This document shows, one piece after another, positions 1 through 6,353 of a stretch of 7,980 nucleotides of DNA. Position numbers and translations under genes: made by a program. Origin of the DNA: Campylobacteraceae bacterium (GTDB lineage Bacteria > Campylobacterota > Campylobacteria > Campylobacterales > Campylobacteraceae); contig JAITEH010000067.1 of assembly GCA_031282125.1 (NCBI GenBank), positions 1 through 7,980 of the forward strand, in the 5' to 3' direction. A model generated the notes under the pieces. The model was not told where the DNA came from. It searched no databases and was given only the letters and a program-made list of their open reading frames with translations. Numbering within the stretch: the first letter of the stretch is position 1; the number at the start of each line of letters is the position of its first letter.

Positions 1-1159
1 TTTTATTTAGAACCTGCGGTCTTACGCCGCCAAAACCTTTGGCGTATTTGATATCTTCAAGCTTCAATGACGGCACAAGGCGTCTTATATCTTTCAAAAA
101 AGCGCGCTTATTAAATAACGGTATCTCATAAACAAAGTTTCGCAAAATGTAGTTTCTGATATCGCTGTCTTTAAACAGGTCAAAAAGAATTCTGATGATT
201 TTTCTGTCGAGATTTAGCGTTTTTAGAAAATCAGGCAGCGTTCTTAGCCCGTGAAATCTCTCCAAAACAGGCAGCGCCAACGCCGTAGGTCCAAATCTCG
301 TAGCCATATCAAGAAGTACGTCAGGGTCTCCATGAAGCGCTGCAAACGGAAGCTTTGGATTTTGCACCATATAAACTTTGCCTTTTAAAAAGTGTCCTTT
401 TGTGACGTAGTAACTTCCCGCGACAGGCAAACACCCGAACTCTTTGCCATATCCCATTTTGTGCGCCAGATACAGAGCGTGACCGCCCGCGTCCACTACG
501 ACAAAATCAGCCGTGAATACCTCGCCGTTTTTTGTCATCAACACATGCTCTTTGCCGAGCTGTTTTATGTTTATAACTTCGGAATCAAAAAATATATCAA
601 GCTGTTTATCTTTCTCTTTTTGGGCATTCTCAACAAGACTTTGCGTCATCGCTCCGTAATCAACGGTAGAATATTGATCCAAAACGCCGACGCCTACGAT
701 ATCTTCAGCCCTTTCGTTGCCGTTCGAATCAAAAACGATATTGGGCTCAATCTCTTTCAATTTTTCCTTGTCATAAACTTCAAGATATGGAAACAGCTCC
801 TTGAACTCTTCATATCTTTTCTTCATGTACTCCACTTCCGCATCGCCGATACCGACAGCCATTTTTTGATGAGCGAACATAAATTTATTTTCGTATCCAT
901 GCTGAAGGCAGTATCGTCTTACCATGTTTGCGGTACGTTTTACCTGTTTTGCTTTGGCAAATGTATAGTTCGTCTCTATATCGCCCGTGTGAATTGTCTG
1001 CGAATTTCCGCGTCCGCTTGAGCTAAGCGTCGCTAAAGCGTTGTATTTTTCAAGAAGCGCCACAGATTTTATATCGGAGTATTTAGCTAGCGTATAAAAC
1101 AGCGCCGAACCTGATATACCACCGCCAACGATAACAACATCATAATGCTTTTGAGTCAT
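1..1159 (-). CDS. mqo: Malate:quinone oxidoreductase, C-terminus cut by window edge
   Basis: FAD-dependent, membrane-associated enzyme that oxidises malate to oxaloacetate and passes electrons to the quinone pool, replacing or complementing soluble malate dehydrogenase. I translated it by hand: 386 codons are open with no stop before the left edge. The family is usually about 450 residues, so roughly 60 are missing. It opens with the dinucleotide-binding strand VVIVGGGISGSAL (residues 8-20, GxGxxG at 12-17) and an acidic residue at the end of the second strand (E37). The downstream segment NSQTIHTGDIETNY and the late motifs QNPKLPFAALHGDPD and GFGGVRPQV match what I remember of Campylobacter Mqo. 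The start at 1159 is preferred because AAGGA (1166-1170) lies 6 nt upstream; an in-frame ATG at 1165 abuts that site. Substrate assignment rests on family resemblance; another FAD-dependent 2-hydroxyacid oxidase is less likely. Confidence 0.85.
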   Translation of the reverse strand, partial: MTQKHYDVVIVGGGISGSALFYTLAKYSDIKSVALLEKYNALATLSSSGRGNSQTIHTGDIETNYTFAKAKQVKRTANMVRRYCLQHGYENKFMFAHQKMAVGIGDAEVEYMKKRYEEFKELFPYLEVYDKEKLKEIEPNIVFDSNGNERAEDIVGVGVLDQYSTVDYGAMTQSLVENAQKEKDKQLDIFFDSEVINIKQLGKEHVLMTKNGEVFTADFVVVDAGGHALYLAHKMGYGKEFGCLPVAGSYYVTKGHFLKGKVYMVQNPKLPFAALHGDPDVLLDMATRFGPTALALPVLERFHGLRTLPDFLKTLNLDRKIIRILFDLFKDSDIRNYILRNFVYEIPLFNKRAFLKDIRRLVPSLKLEDIKYAKGFGGVRPQVLNK

Positions 1160-1299
1160 TTTCATTCCTTGTTTTTCATGTAGATATTTCAAAATTTTGT
1201 CAATTTAAACATTTTTTGAGTAAATGTTGGCTTATATATGTTGGCTTGTTTTAGTGAAACGTATCAAATTTGGTTTTGTGTGCGTTTTTGTAACTTCTT
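1160..1299 (-). promoter_or_regulatory. Spacer upstream of mqo with candidate promoter and tandem repeat
   Basis: A/T-rich 140-bp gap between the amidotransferase stop and the mqo start. On the minus strand there is a perfect TTGACA at 1198-1203, but the hexamer 17 bp downstream (CATGAA) is a poor -10. A TATATA-like stretch lies further upstream, inside the tandem repeat. CAAAATTTTG at 1190-1199 is a perfect 10-bp palindrome. No hairpin followed by a T-run is visible after the upstream gene. This is the longest spacer on the minus-strand arm, so an mqo promoter here is plausible, but its exact position is not determined. Confidence 0.35.
1224..1251. repeat. Two tandem copies of a 14-bp repeat upstream of mqo
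   Basis: ATGTTGGCTTATAT (1224-1237) is followed directly by ATGTTGGCTTGTTT (1238-1251); 12 of 14 positions agree and the first 10 are identical. The copies lie about 65-90 bp upstream of the mqo start. Direct repeats near helical spacing can be operator half-sites, but two copies alone could also be slippage debris. Confidence 0.55.
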
Positions 1300-1995
1300 T
1301 TAGTCCGCAAGACAAAAATCCGCGAACCTTTTTAACACGCTGTTTGCATGAGGAGTTTCACAAATATCTCTTAAAACTATTAAGTAATCTTTAATATCTT
1401 CCATCTGCGCGTGAACATACTCTTTTATGATATTTGTATCGTGTTCGGGGTGAAACTGCACTCCCCATATGTTGCTCCCAATCCTGAAAGCATGGCAGCT
1501 CTCATAACAGTTTGACGCCAAAAGAAGAGCATTTGGGGGAAGTTTTAAAACTGACTGCGTGTGGGTTGCATGAGCTAAAAAAGTCTCTGGCAAATCTTTA
1601 AAAATCGCATCGGTTTTGGCTTCTTCATGCAAATTTACGCTGACAGTGCCGATTTCGGGACCATCAGGATGGTTATCCACAACTCCGCCGAAAGTTTGAG
1701 CCAAAAGCTGATGTCCAAAACATATACCCAAAATCGGCACGCTGTTTTTTGCAGCTTCCATCAGCCACTGCGAAGATTTTTCAATCCAGTCAAATCTATC
1801 TGTAACCATGTCATGAGAGCCAGTGATGATTATGCCTTGTATATTTTCAAAGCTTGGGAGATTTTGCTTTCTTGGGTCTATCACTGCGACCTCATCTGCG
1901 TTTAATCCTGCTGTTTTTAGCGTCCAATCTTCAAAATCGCCGTATTTTTTGGCGCATGTTTGCATGGTATCGCCCATTTTGAGTATTACAAGCAT
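1300..1995 (-). CDS. Stand-alone class I glutamine amidotransferase (GuaA-type GATase1 domain)
   Basis: 231-residue single-domain protein of the triad glutamine amidotransferase family. The nucleophile elbow GICFGHQ puts the catalytic cysteine at C92, and WGVQFHPEHD supplies H182 and E184, completing the Cys-His-Glu triad. The glycine-rich loop IIITGSHD (residues 55-62) precedes it. It looks like the amidotransferase half of GMP synthase but has no ATP-pyrophosphatase domain, so it is not GuaA itself. Such proteins hydrolyse glutamine or gamma-glutamyl compounds, and the acceptor is unknown. AGAGG at 2001-2005 is 5 nt upstream of the ATG, supporting this start. It follows ridA by 43 bp on the same strand, suggesting co-transcription and perhaps a small nitrogen-metabolism or metabolite-repair pairing, which is inference. 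Confidence 0.85.
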   Translation of the reverse strand: MLVILKMGDTMQTCAKKYGDFEDWTLKTAGLNADEVAVIDPRKQNLPSFENIQGIIITGSHDMVTDRFDWIEKSSQWLMEAAKNSVPILGICFGHQLLAQTFGGVVDNHPDGPEIGTVSVNLHEEAKTDAIFKDLPETFLAHATHTQSVLKLPPNALLLASNCYESCHAFRIGSNIWGVQFHPEHDTNIIKEYVHAQMEDIKDYLIVLRDICETPHANSVLKRFADFCLAD

Positions 1996-2038
1996 TCTTT
2001 CCTCTTTAAAAAAACAGATGTATTATTCAGATGAAAAT

Positions 2039-2410
2039 TTATACGACAGCTACGGCTTCTATCTCGACTCTGGCGCTTTTTGGCAGGGATTTCACGCCTA
2101 CGGTACTTCGTGCTGGTTTGTGTTCGCCGAATGCTTTTGCATATATCTCATTTACCGTCGCAAAATCGTTGATATCGGTCAAAAAAATGGTAGTTTTCAC
2201 AACTTTATCAAGCGAACTGCCGCTCTCTTTTAAAATTTCGGATAGATTTTTCAACACTTGCTCGGTCTGAGTTTTTATATCCTCATCCAAAAATTTCCCT
2301 TCACTCGTCAAAGCAATCTGCCCAGAAGTAAAAATAAAACCGTTAGCTGCCACAGCCTGCGAATACGGTCCTATCGCTTCAGGCGCTTTTTTTGTAGATA
2401 CTATCTTCAT
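2039..2410 (-). CDS. ridA: RidA family 2-iminobutanoate/2-iminopropanoate deaminase
   Basis: Cytoplasmic trimeric enzyme of the RidA/YjgF/YER057c/UK114 family. It hydrolyses reactive enamine/imine intermediates released by PLP enzymes such as threonine dehydratase, protecting other PLP enzymes. At 123 residues it is close to the usual length (about 125-130). Family landmarks are AIGPYSQAV (12-20), TSGQIAL (28-34) and the C-terminal signature beginning ARSTVGV (100-106). R101 corresponds to the arginine that binds the substrate carboxylate (R105 in E. coli numbering) and E117 to the conserved glutamate near the active site, so it should be an active deaminase. A strong AAGGAGG (2421-2427) overlaps the dapE stop codon, and a G-rich stretch continues toward the ATG. 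It lies 15 bp after dapE, consistent with one transcript. Confidence 0.93.
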   Translation of the reverse strand: MKIVSTKKAPEAIGPYSQAVAANGFIFTSGQIALTSEGKFLDEDIKTQTEQVLKNLSEILKESGSSLDKVVKTTIFLTDINDFATVNEIYAKAFGEHKPARSTVGVKSLPKSARVEIEAVAVV

Positions 2411-2425
2411 GAATCCCCCTCCTCC

Positions 2426-3553
2426 TTAAAATTTCTTCAAAAGTTCTCTATAAACCTTAATCAAATCATACAAATGCGATATATGGCATCTCTCGTTTGC
2501 CGCATGTATCGTATCGTTCAATACGCCAAATTCCGCAACGTTCACGCCAAATTCTGCAAAAAATCTTGCGTCGCTCGTACCGCCTGCGGCAGAGAGCTCG
2601 GGCACCAATCCCGTTACGTCTTCCACCGCTCTGCTAAGGTGCGCTATCAAGATAGAAGATCTATCCGTCATGAAAGACTTTGCCGACTCTTGTAACTCCA
2701 AATCAAAATCCAACTTGCCTTTGCCCGGATTGTTTACCATATACAAAAGACCGAAAATCGACCTTAAATAACGCTCCACGTCTTCTATTTTGGTAAGCGG
2801 CGAATTTCTGATATTGAACATGAGAGTGAGATTTTTGGGTGTTACATTCGTCACTCCCTCGCCTGCTTTTATATCCGTAAGCACAAGTGTGCTTGGCTCA
2901 AATATATCGTTTCCCTCGTCAAATTTATGTTCTGCTACTTTGGGTAGTATGGACGCTATTTGATGAATGGGGTTTTTCGCGTTTTGCGGATAAGCCGCAT
3001 GTCCTTGCACGCCTTTAATCTCGATTTTGCCGTTAATGGAGCCGCGTCTGCCTATTTTTATCGTATCTCCGAAATTTCTAAAGCATGTGGGTTCTGCCAC
3101 AATCGCAAAATCAGGCAGAAAATTCTCATTTTTCAAGATTTCCAGAACTTTTACCGTTCCGTTTTTCGCGTCTCCCTCTTCGTCGCTGGTGAGCAAGATA
3201 GACAATGTGCCGTTAAAATGCGTAACTGTTTTGCATGTTTGCAGTATCGCACAAACGCCGCTTTTCATGTCCTGCGCGCCTCTTGCATAGATGAAGCCCT
3301 CTTTTTCTACAGGCTCAAACGGGTCGCTCTCCCAACCCTCTCCCGGAGGCACTACGTCCACATGTCCTGCAAAGCACAAATGAACGCCCTCGCCGAATTT
3401 TTTATACAAAAAGAGATTTTTCACACCGTCTATATCCACTCTTTTTGCCGTAAAATCAGGCAGATAATCCTCTGCAAAAGCCAACAATCCTCCATCTTGC
3501 GGTGTGATTGACGGGGTATTCAAAAGAGCTAAAAATAGTTCCTTATCTTCCAT
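2426..3553 (-). CDS. dapE: Succinyl-diaminopimelate desuccinylase
   Basis: Di-zinc M20-family hydrolase that splits N-succinyl-LL-diaminopimelate into succinate and LL-diaminopimelate, in the succinylase route to meso-DAP (peptidoglycan) and lysine. The 375 residues match the family length. The metal and catalytic set is complete: H64 and D66 in FAGHVDVVPPG, D95 in RGAQDMK, E125-E126 in TSDEEGDAKNGT, E154 in AEPT and H350 near the C-terminus. GHAAYP (184-189) in the dimerisation domain and GGTSDARF (324-331) are also typical of DapE. Other M20 peptidases (ArgE, PepT) share the metal ligands, but the RGAxDMK and GGTSDARF context favours DapE. The start lies inside the end of rsfS (11-bp overlap), pointing to translational coupling; the only upstream Shine-Dalgarno is a weak AAGG. 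It is the second gene of the minus-strand operon. Confidence 0.95.
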   Translation of the reverse strand: MEDKELFLALLNTPSITPQDGGLLAFAEDYLPDFTAKRVDIDGVKNLFLYKKFGEGVHLCFAGHVDVVPPGEGWESDPFEPVEKEGFIYARGAQDMKSGVCAILQTCKTVTHFNGTLSILLTSDEEGDAKNGTVKVLEILKNENFLPDFAIVAEPTCFRNFGDTIKIGRRGSINGKIEIKGVQGHAAYPQNAKNPIHQIASILPKVAEHKFDEGNDIFEPSTLVLTDIKAGEGVTNVTPKNLTLMFNIRNSPLTKIEDVERYLRSIFGLLYMVNNPGKGKLDFDLELQESAKSFMTDRSSILIAHLSRAVEDVTGLVPELSAAGGTSDARFFAEFGVNVAEFGVLNDTIHAANERCHISHLYDLIKVYRELLKKF

Positions 3554-3890
3554 GACGTTCTGCCTTATTGGTTTTTGTCTCTTTTTGTAAAAACTCTTCC
3601 AAATTGTATTTGACTCTAAATTCGGGCGTCAAAAGATGTATTAAAATATCAGCCAAATCTATGACTATCCACTCGCTGCTTGATTCGATATTTAATATAT
3701 GTTCGCCATTCTTTTTAAGTTCTGTCTTTAAAAAATCAAGAAGACTAAGCCCGTGCCTTTCGCCCATTGTAGTTGCCACTACTACATAATCGACAAAATA
3801 GCCGCTGTCTTTCATGTCAAATACTTGAACGCCCTCGGCTTTCTTCTCTTCCAATGCGTTCACTATAAACGATAATCGATTGTCCATCAT
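3543..3890 (-). CDS. rsfS: Ribosomal silencing factor RsfS (YbeB/Iojap family)
   Basis: Small cytoplasmic protein that binds ribosomal protein uL14 (RplN) on the 50S subunit and blocks 30S joining, lowering translation in stationary phase or starvation. The 115 residues are normal for the family. Landmarks are YFVDYVVVATTMGERH (31-46), SSEWIVIDLADILIHLL (71-87) and RVKYNLEEF (92-100), the last corresponding to the conserved R-x-x-Y-x-LE end. Two ATGs stand in tandem at 3890 and 3887; AGGGG (3893-3897) is only 2 nt from the first and 5 nt from the second, so initiation at 3887 is likely. It heads the minus-strand operon and is divergent from gap. In the Campylobacter arrangement I know, nadD sits between these two genes, but it is absent here. 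Confidence 0.94.
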   Translation of the reverse strand: MMDNRLSFIVNALEEKKAEGVQVFDMKDSGYFVDYVVVATTMGERHGLSLLDFLKTELKKNGEHILNIESSSEWIVIDLADILIHLLTPEFRVKYNLEEFLQKETKTNKAERHGR

Positions 3891-3898
3891 AACCCCTA

Positions 3899-3918
3899 AT
3901 TGGTATTAAAATACTAAT
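3899..3918. promoter_or_regulatory. 20-bp imperfect palindrome in the rsfS/gap divergent region
   Basis: The half-sites ATTGGTATTA and AAATACTAAT pair at 8 of 10 positions about the centre at 3908/3909; the exceptions are the central A/A and one G/T. It overlaps the end of the candidate rsfS -10 hexamer and its presumed transcription start, a position typical for a repressor operator. The surrounding DNA is very A/T rich, where such palindromes arise by chance, and I do not recognise the motif. Confidence 0.35.
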
Positions 3919-3945
3919 CTTAGCATTTCAAAATGTTTTTTGCAA
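3917..3945 (-). promoter_or_regulatory. Candidate sigma70-type promoter for rsfS-dapE-ridA-GATase
   Basis: On the minus strand TTGCAA (3940-3945) is followed after exactly 17 bp by TAAGAT (3917-3922), each matching 4 of 6 consensus bases. The predicted start near 3910 would leave a leader of about 20 nt before the rsfS ATG, containing AGGGG. This is the best promoter-like pair I found in the window, but it has not been scored against the A/T-rich background. Confidence 0.5.
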
Positions 3946-4003
3946 TATTTATATTAAACAGAATGTAAAATTATTAGCTTAAAAAAATTAAATACAACTT
4001 TTT

Positions 4004-4049
4004 TTGACATGCTATTTTAAACTTTCTCATACCTCGTTTTAGTTAAGAT
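4004..4049 (+). promoter_or_regulatory. Candidate promoter elements for the gap-pgk-tpiA-fabI operon
   Basis: A perfect TTGACA stands at 4004-4009, but the hexamers 17-18 bp downstream (TCATAC, CATACC) are poor -10 boxes. A better -10-like TAAGAT is at 4044-4049, preceded by the T-rich stretch CGTTTTAGT. This resembles the Campylobacter promoter style, with a T-rich element upstream of -10 and no real -35. Starting there would give a leader of about 25-30 nt. The two options cannot be separated by eye. The gap Shine-Dalgarno AAGGAG (4070-4075) is 7 nt from the ATG. Confidence 0.4.
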
Positions 4050-4082
4050 TACAAAAAATAAAAGCTTGTAAGGAGATAAGGA

Positions 4083-5084
4083 ATGGCACTCAAAGTGGCT
4101 ATAAACGGTTTTGGGCGCATAGGGCGATGTGCTGCAAGAATTTTAAATGAGAGAGAAAACATAGAATTAGTCGCTATAAACGATACGGCAAGCCGCGATA
4201 TGACAAAGCAGCTTTTAAAATACGACAGCGTTCACGGTAGCTTTGAAGGCGATGTAGAGTGGCTGGGGGATGATTATCTTCAGATAGGCAAATCAAAAGT
4301 TAAAATGTTCTCTACGCGCGACCCAAAAGAGCTTGATTTTGTAAAATACGGCGCAGATATCGTGCTTGAATGTACGGGAGCGTTTTTGACTCAGGAAAAA
4401 GCGCAGGTTTTTATAGATGGAGGCGTCAAAAAAGTTCTTTTTTCAGCGCCTGCGAAAGACGACACGCCGACATTTGTCTTGGGCGTCAATGAGCAAAACT
4501 ACAAAGGAGAGAAAATCATCTCAAACGCAAGCTGCACGACAAATTGCTTAGCTCCGATTGCAAAGACGATAGACGATGAATTTGGCATTTTAAAAGGTTT
4601 GATGACGACTATACATTCGTACACAAACGACCAAAATATACTTGACGTCAAGCATTCAAAAGATTTAAGAAGAGCCAGAGCCGCCGCACTTAACATGATA
4701 CCCACAACTACGGGCGCAGCTAAAGCCATAGGTTTGGTTTTACCTCACCTGAAAGGCAGATTGCACGGACAGAGCGTGAGAGTGCCGACTCCTAACGTCT
4801 CCATGGTCGATTTGAACGTATTGGTCTCAAAAGACACATCAAAAGACGAAATAAACGCCGTCTTAAAATCAAAAGCTTTGAACGGGCTGAAAGGTATTCT
4901 GGATTTTGACGAAGATTTTAGAGTTTCGCAAGATTTTCAAACGACTTCATTCAGCGCTATTGTAGCGGGAGATTTGACGCAGGTCGTGGATAAAAATATG
5001 GTAAAAATCATGGCTTGGTACGACAACGAATGGGGATATACCAATAGACTCATAGATATGGCGCTTCATATATCAAAATATTAG
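4083..5084 (+). CDS. gap: Glyceraldehyde-3-phosphate dehydrogenase
   Basis: Cytoplasmic tetrameric enzyme that interconverts glyceraldehyde 3-phosphate and 1,3-bisphosphoglycerate with NAD(P) and phosphate. The 333 residues are full length. The N-terminal Rossmann motif is INGFGRIGR (7-15). The active-site segment SNASCTTNCLAP puts the nucleophile at C151, and H178 in HSYTNDQ is the general base. The phosphate-binding segment with RRARAAALN and PTTTGAAKA is intact. D34 in AINDTAS corresponds to the aspartate that favours NAD. However, the residues after LD at 187-188 are VKHS rather than the LPH of classical NAD-only enzymes, so use of NADP as well is possible. First gene of the plus-strand operon, followed by pgk after 69 bp. 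Direction (glycolysis or gluconeogenesis) cannot be read from sequence. Confidence 0.97.
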   Translation: MALKVAINGFGRIGRCAARILNERENIELVAINDTASRDMTKQLLKYDSVHGSFEGDVEWLGDDYLQIGKSKVKMFSTRDPKELDFVKYGADIVLECTGAFLTQEKAQVFIDGGVKKVLFSAPAKDDTPTFVLGVNEQNYKGEKIISNASCTTNCLAPIAKTIDDEFGILKGLMTTIHSYTNDQNILDVKHSKDLRRARAAALNMIPTTTGAAKAIGLVLPHLKGRLHGQSVRVPTPNVSMVDLNVLVSKDTSKDEINAVLKSKALNGLKGILDFDEDFRVSQDFQTTSFSAIVAGDLTQVVDKNMVKIMAWYDNEWGYTNRLIDMALHISKY

Positions 5085-5135
5085 GCGTGAGAGAAATCGT
5101 GGATTGGCAAGTAATCCATGAAGATATCAAAATAT
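5070..5135. repeat. 12-bp direct repeat at the gap 3' end and before pgk
   Basis: ATATCAAAATAT occurs at 5070-5081, the last coding bases of gap, and again at 5124-5135, just before the pgk Shine-Dalgarno; the offset is 54 bp. The two copies flank the hairpin at 5097-5121. It may be a small duplication or coincidence in A/T-rich DNA. Confidence 0.5.
5097..5121 (+). other. Hairpin in the gap-pgk spacer
   Basis: TCGTGGATT (5097-5105) pairs with AATCCATGA (5113-5121) around the 7-nt loop GGCAAGT, giving 9 base pairs including one G-U. It starts 12 bp after the gap stop and ends 32 bp before the pgk start. No U-tract follows, so it is not a standard terminator. A role in mRNA processing, 3'-end protection or differential expression of gap and pgk is conceivable but is inference. 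Confidence 0.5.
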
Positions 5136-5153
5136 AATTGAAAGGATTTACAA

Positions 5154-6353
5154 GTGAGTACGGTTAAATCAATCAGAGATATCAACATAAACGGTAAAAA
5201 AGTCTTTATCCGTTGTGATTTTAACGTCCCGATGGATGAGTTTTTAAATATAACGGACGATAGGCGCGTGCGTTCGGCTATACCTACTATCAAATACTGC
5301 CTCGATAACGAATGCAGCGTGATTTTGGCAAGTCATTTGGGACGTCCCAAAGGAGTCGATAGCAAATTTTCTTTAAAGTCCGTTGCAAAGCGTTTGAGCA
5401 GACTGCTTGACAGAGACGTCATCATGGCGGACGATGTTATCGGACAAGACGCAAAACAAAAAGCGGCAAATCTAAACACAGGCGATGTTTTACTGCTCGA
5501 AAATTTAAGATTTGAAAGCGGCGAGACAAAAAATGACGAAAATTTAGCCAAAGAGCTTGCCTCTTTTGCCGACGTTTACATCAACGATGCTTTCGGCGTC
5601 TGCCACAGAGCGCACTCTTCTGTCGAAGCGATAACGAGATTTTTTGACAGCGCGCACAAAGCGGCAGGATTTTTGCTCTTAAAAGAGATAGAGTTTTCGC
5701 AAAATCTGCTCAAAAAGCCGACGCGTCCGTTTGTAGCGGTCGTGGGCGGCAGCAAAGTAAGCGGAAAACTTCAAGCCTTAAACAATCTCTTGCCGCGCGT
5801 AGATAAAGTGATAGTCGGCGGCGGCATGGCTTTCACATTTTTAAAAGCCAGAGGTTATGAAGTGGGTAATTCGCTCGTTGAAGATGATTTGGTGGAAGAA
5901 GCTTACAAAATCATACAAAAAGCAAAAGAGTTGAAAGTAAAATTTTACCTGCCTGTCGATGTGCTTGCGGCGCAGACGTTTTCGGCAGATTCGGCTATAA
6001 AATTCGTAACTACTCAAGAGATACCCTCAGGCTGGATAGGACTTGATATAGGCCCAGCTTCTGTTAAAGTATTTAAAGAGGCGCTGTCTGACGCTCAAAC
6101 GATACTTTGGAATGGCCCTATGGGCGTTTTTGAGATAGATAAGTTTTCAAAAGGAAGTATCAAAATATCGCATGCCATAGCCGAAGCTCATGCGACGACC
6201 GTTGTGGGCGGCGGAGATACGGCAGACGTCGTAAACCGCGCGGGAGACGCTGACGAGATGACATTCATCTCCACAGGAGGCGGAGCGAGTCTTGAGCTTA
6301 TAGAGGGCAAAGAGCTTCCGGGCGTCAAAGTATTGAGAGTAGAAGAAGAATGA
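5154..6353 (+). CDS. pgk: Phosphoglycerate kinase (GTG start)
   Basis: Cytoplasmic monomeric kinase that transfers phosphate between 1,3-bisphosphoglycerate and ADP, giving 3-phosphoglycerate and ATP, and the reverse in gluconeogenesis. The 399 residues match the family. N-terminal domain landmarks are the signature RCDFNVP (20-26), HLGRP (61-65) and ENLRF (116-120). The C-terminal nucleotide domain shows GGSKVSGK with K201, WNGPMGVFE (319-327), GGGDT (352-356) and STGGGASLE (373-381). The start is GTG at 5154, placed by AAGGA (5142-5146) 7 nt upstream. The next in-frame methionine is residue 27, after the signature begins, so GTG is required. The stop overlaps the tpiA ATG (ATGA), implying translational coupling. 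Confidence 0.97.
   Translation: MSTVKSIRDININGKKVFIRCDFNVPMDEFLNITDDRRVRSAIPTIKYCLDNECSVILASHLGRPKGVDSKFSLKSVAKRLSRLLDRDVIMADDVIGQDAKQKAANLNTGDVLLLENLRFESGETKNDENLAKELASFADVYINDAFGVCHRAHSSVEAITRFFDSAHKAAGFLLLKEIEFSQNLLKKPTRPFVAVVGGSKVSGKLQALNNLLPRVDKVIVGGGMAFTFLKARGYEVGNSLVEDDLVEEAYKIIQKAKELKVKFYLPVDVLAAQTFSADSAIKFVTTQEIPSGWIGLDIGPASVKVFKEALSDAQTILWNGPMGVFEIDKFSKGSIKISHAIAEAHATTVVGGGDTADVVNRAGDADEMTFISTGGGASLELIEGKELPGVKVLRVEEE

Noticed and set aside
392..1021. 209-codon plus-strand open frame
   Set aside because: It is antisense to mqo, whose translation is continuous and conserved in motif; the plus-strand product has no recognisable domain.
1160..1299. Transcription terminator after the glutamine amidotransferase
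   Set aside because: I found no stable stem followed by a T-tract on the minus strand; only A/T-rich sequence and direct repeats.
5097..5121. gap-pgk hairpin as an intrinsic terminator
   Set aside because: No run of T follows the stem, and pgk continues immediately downstream in a conserved operon.
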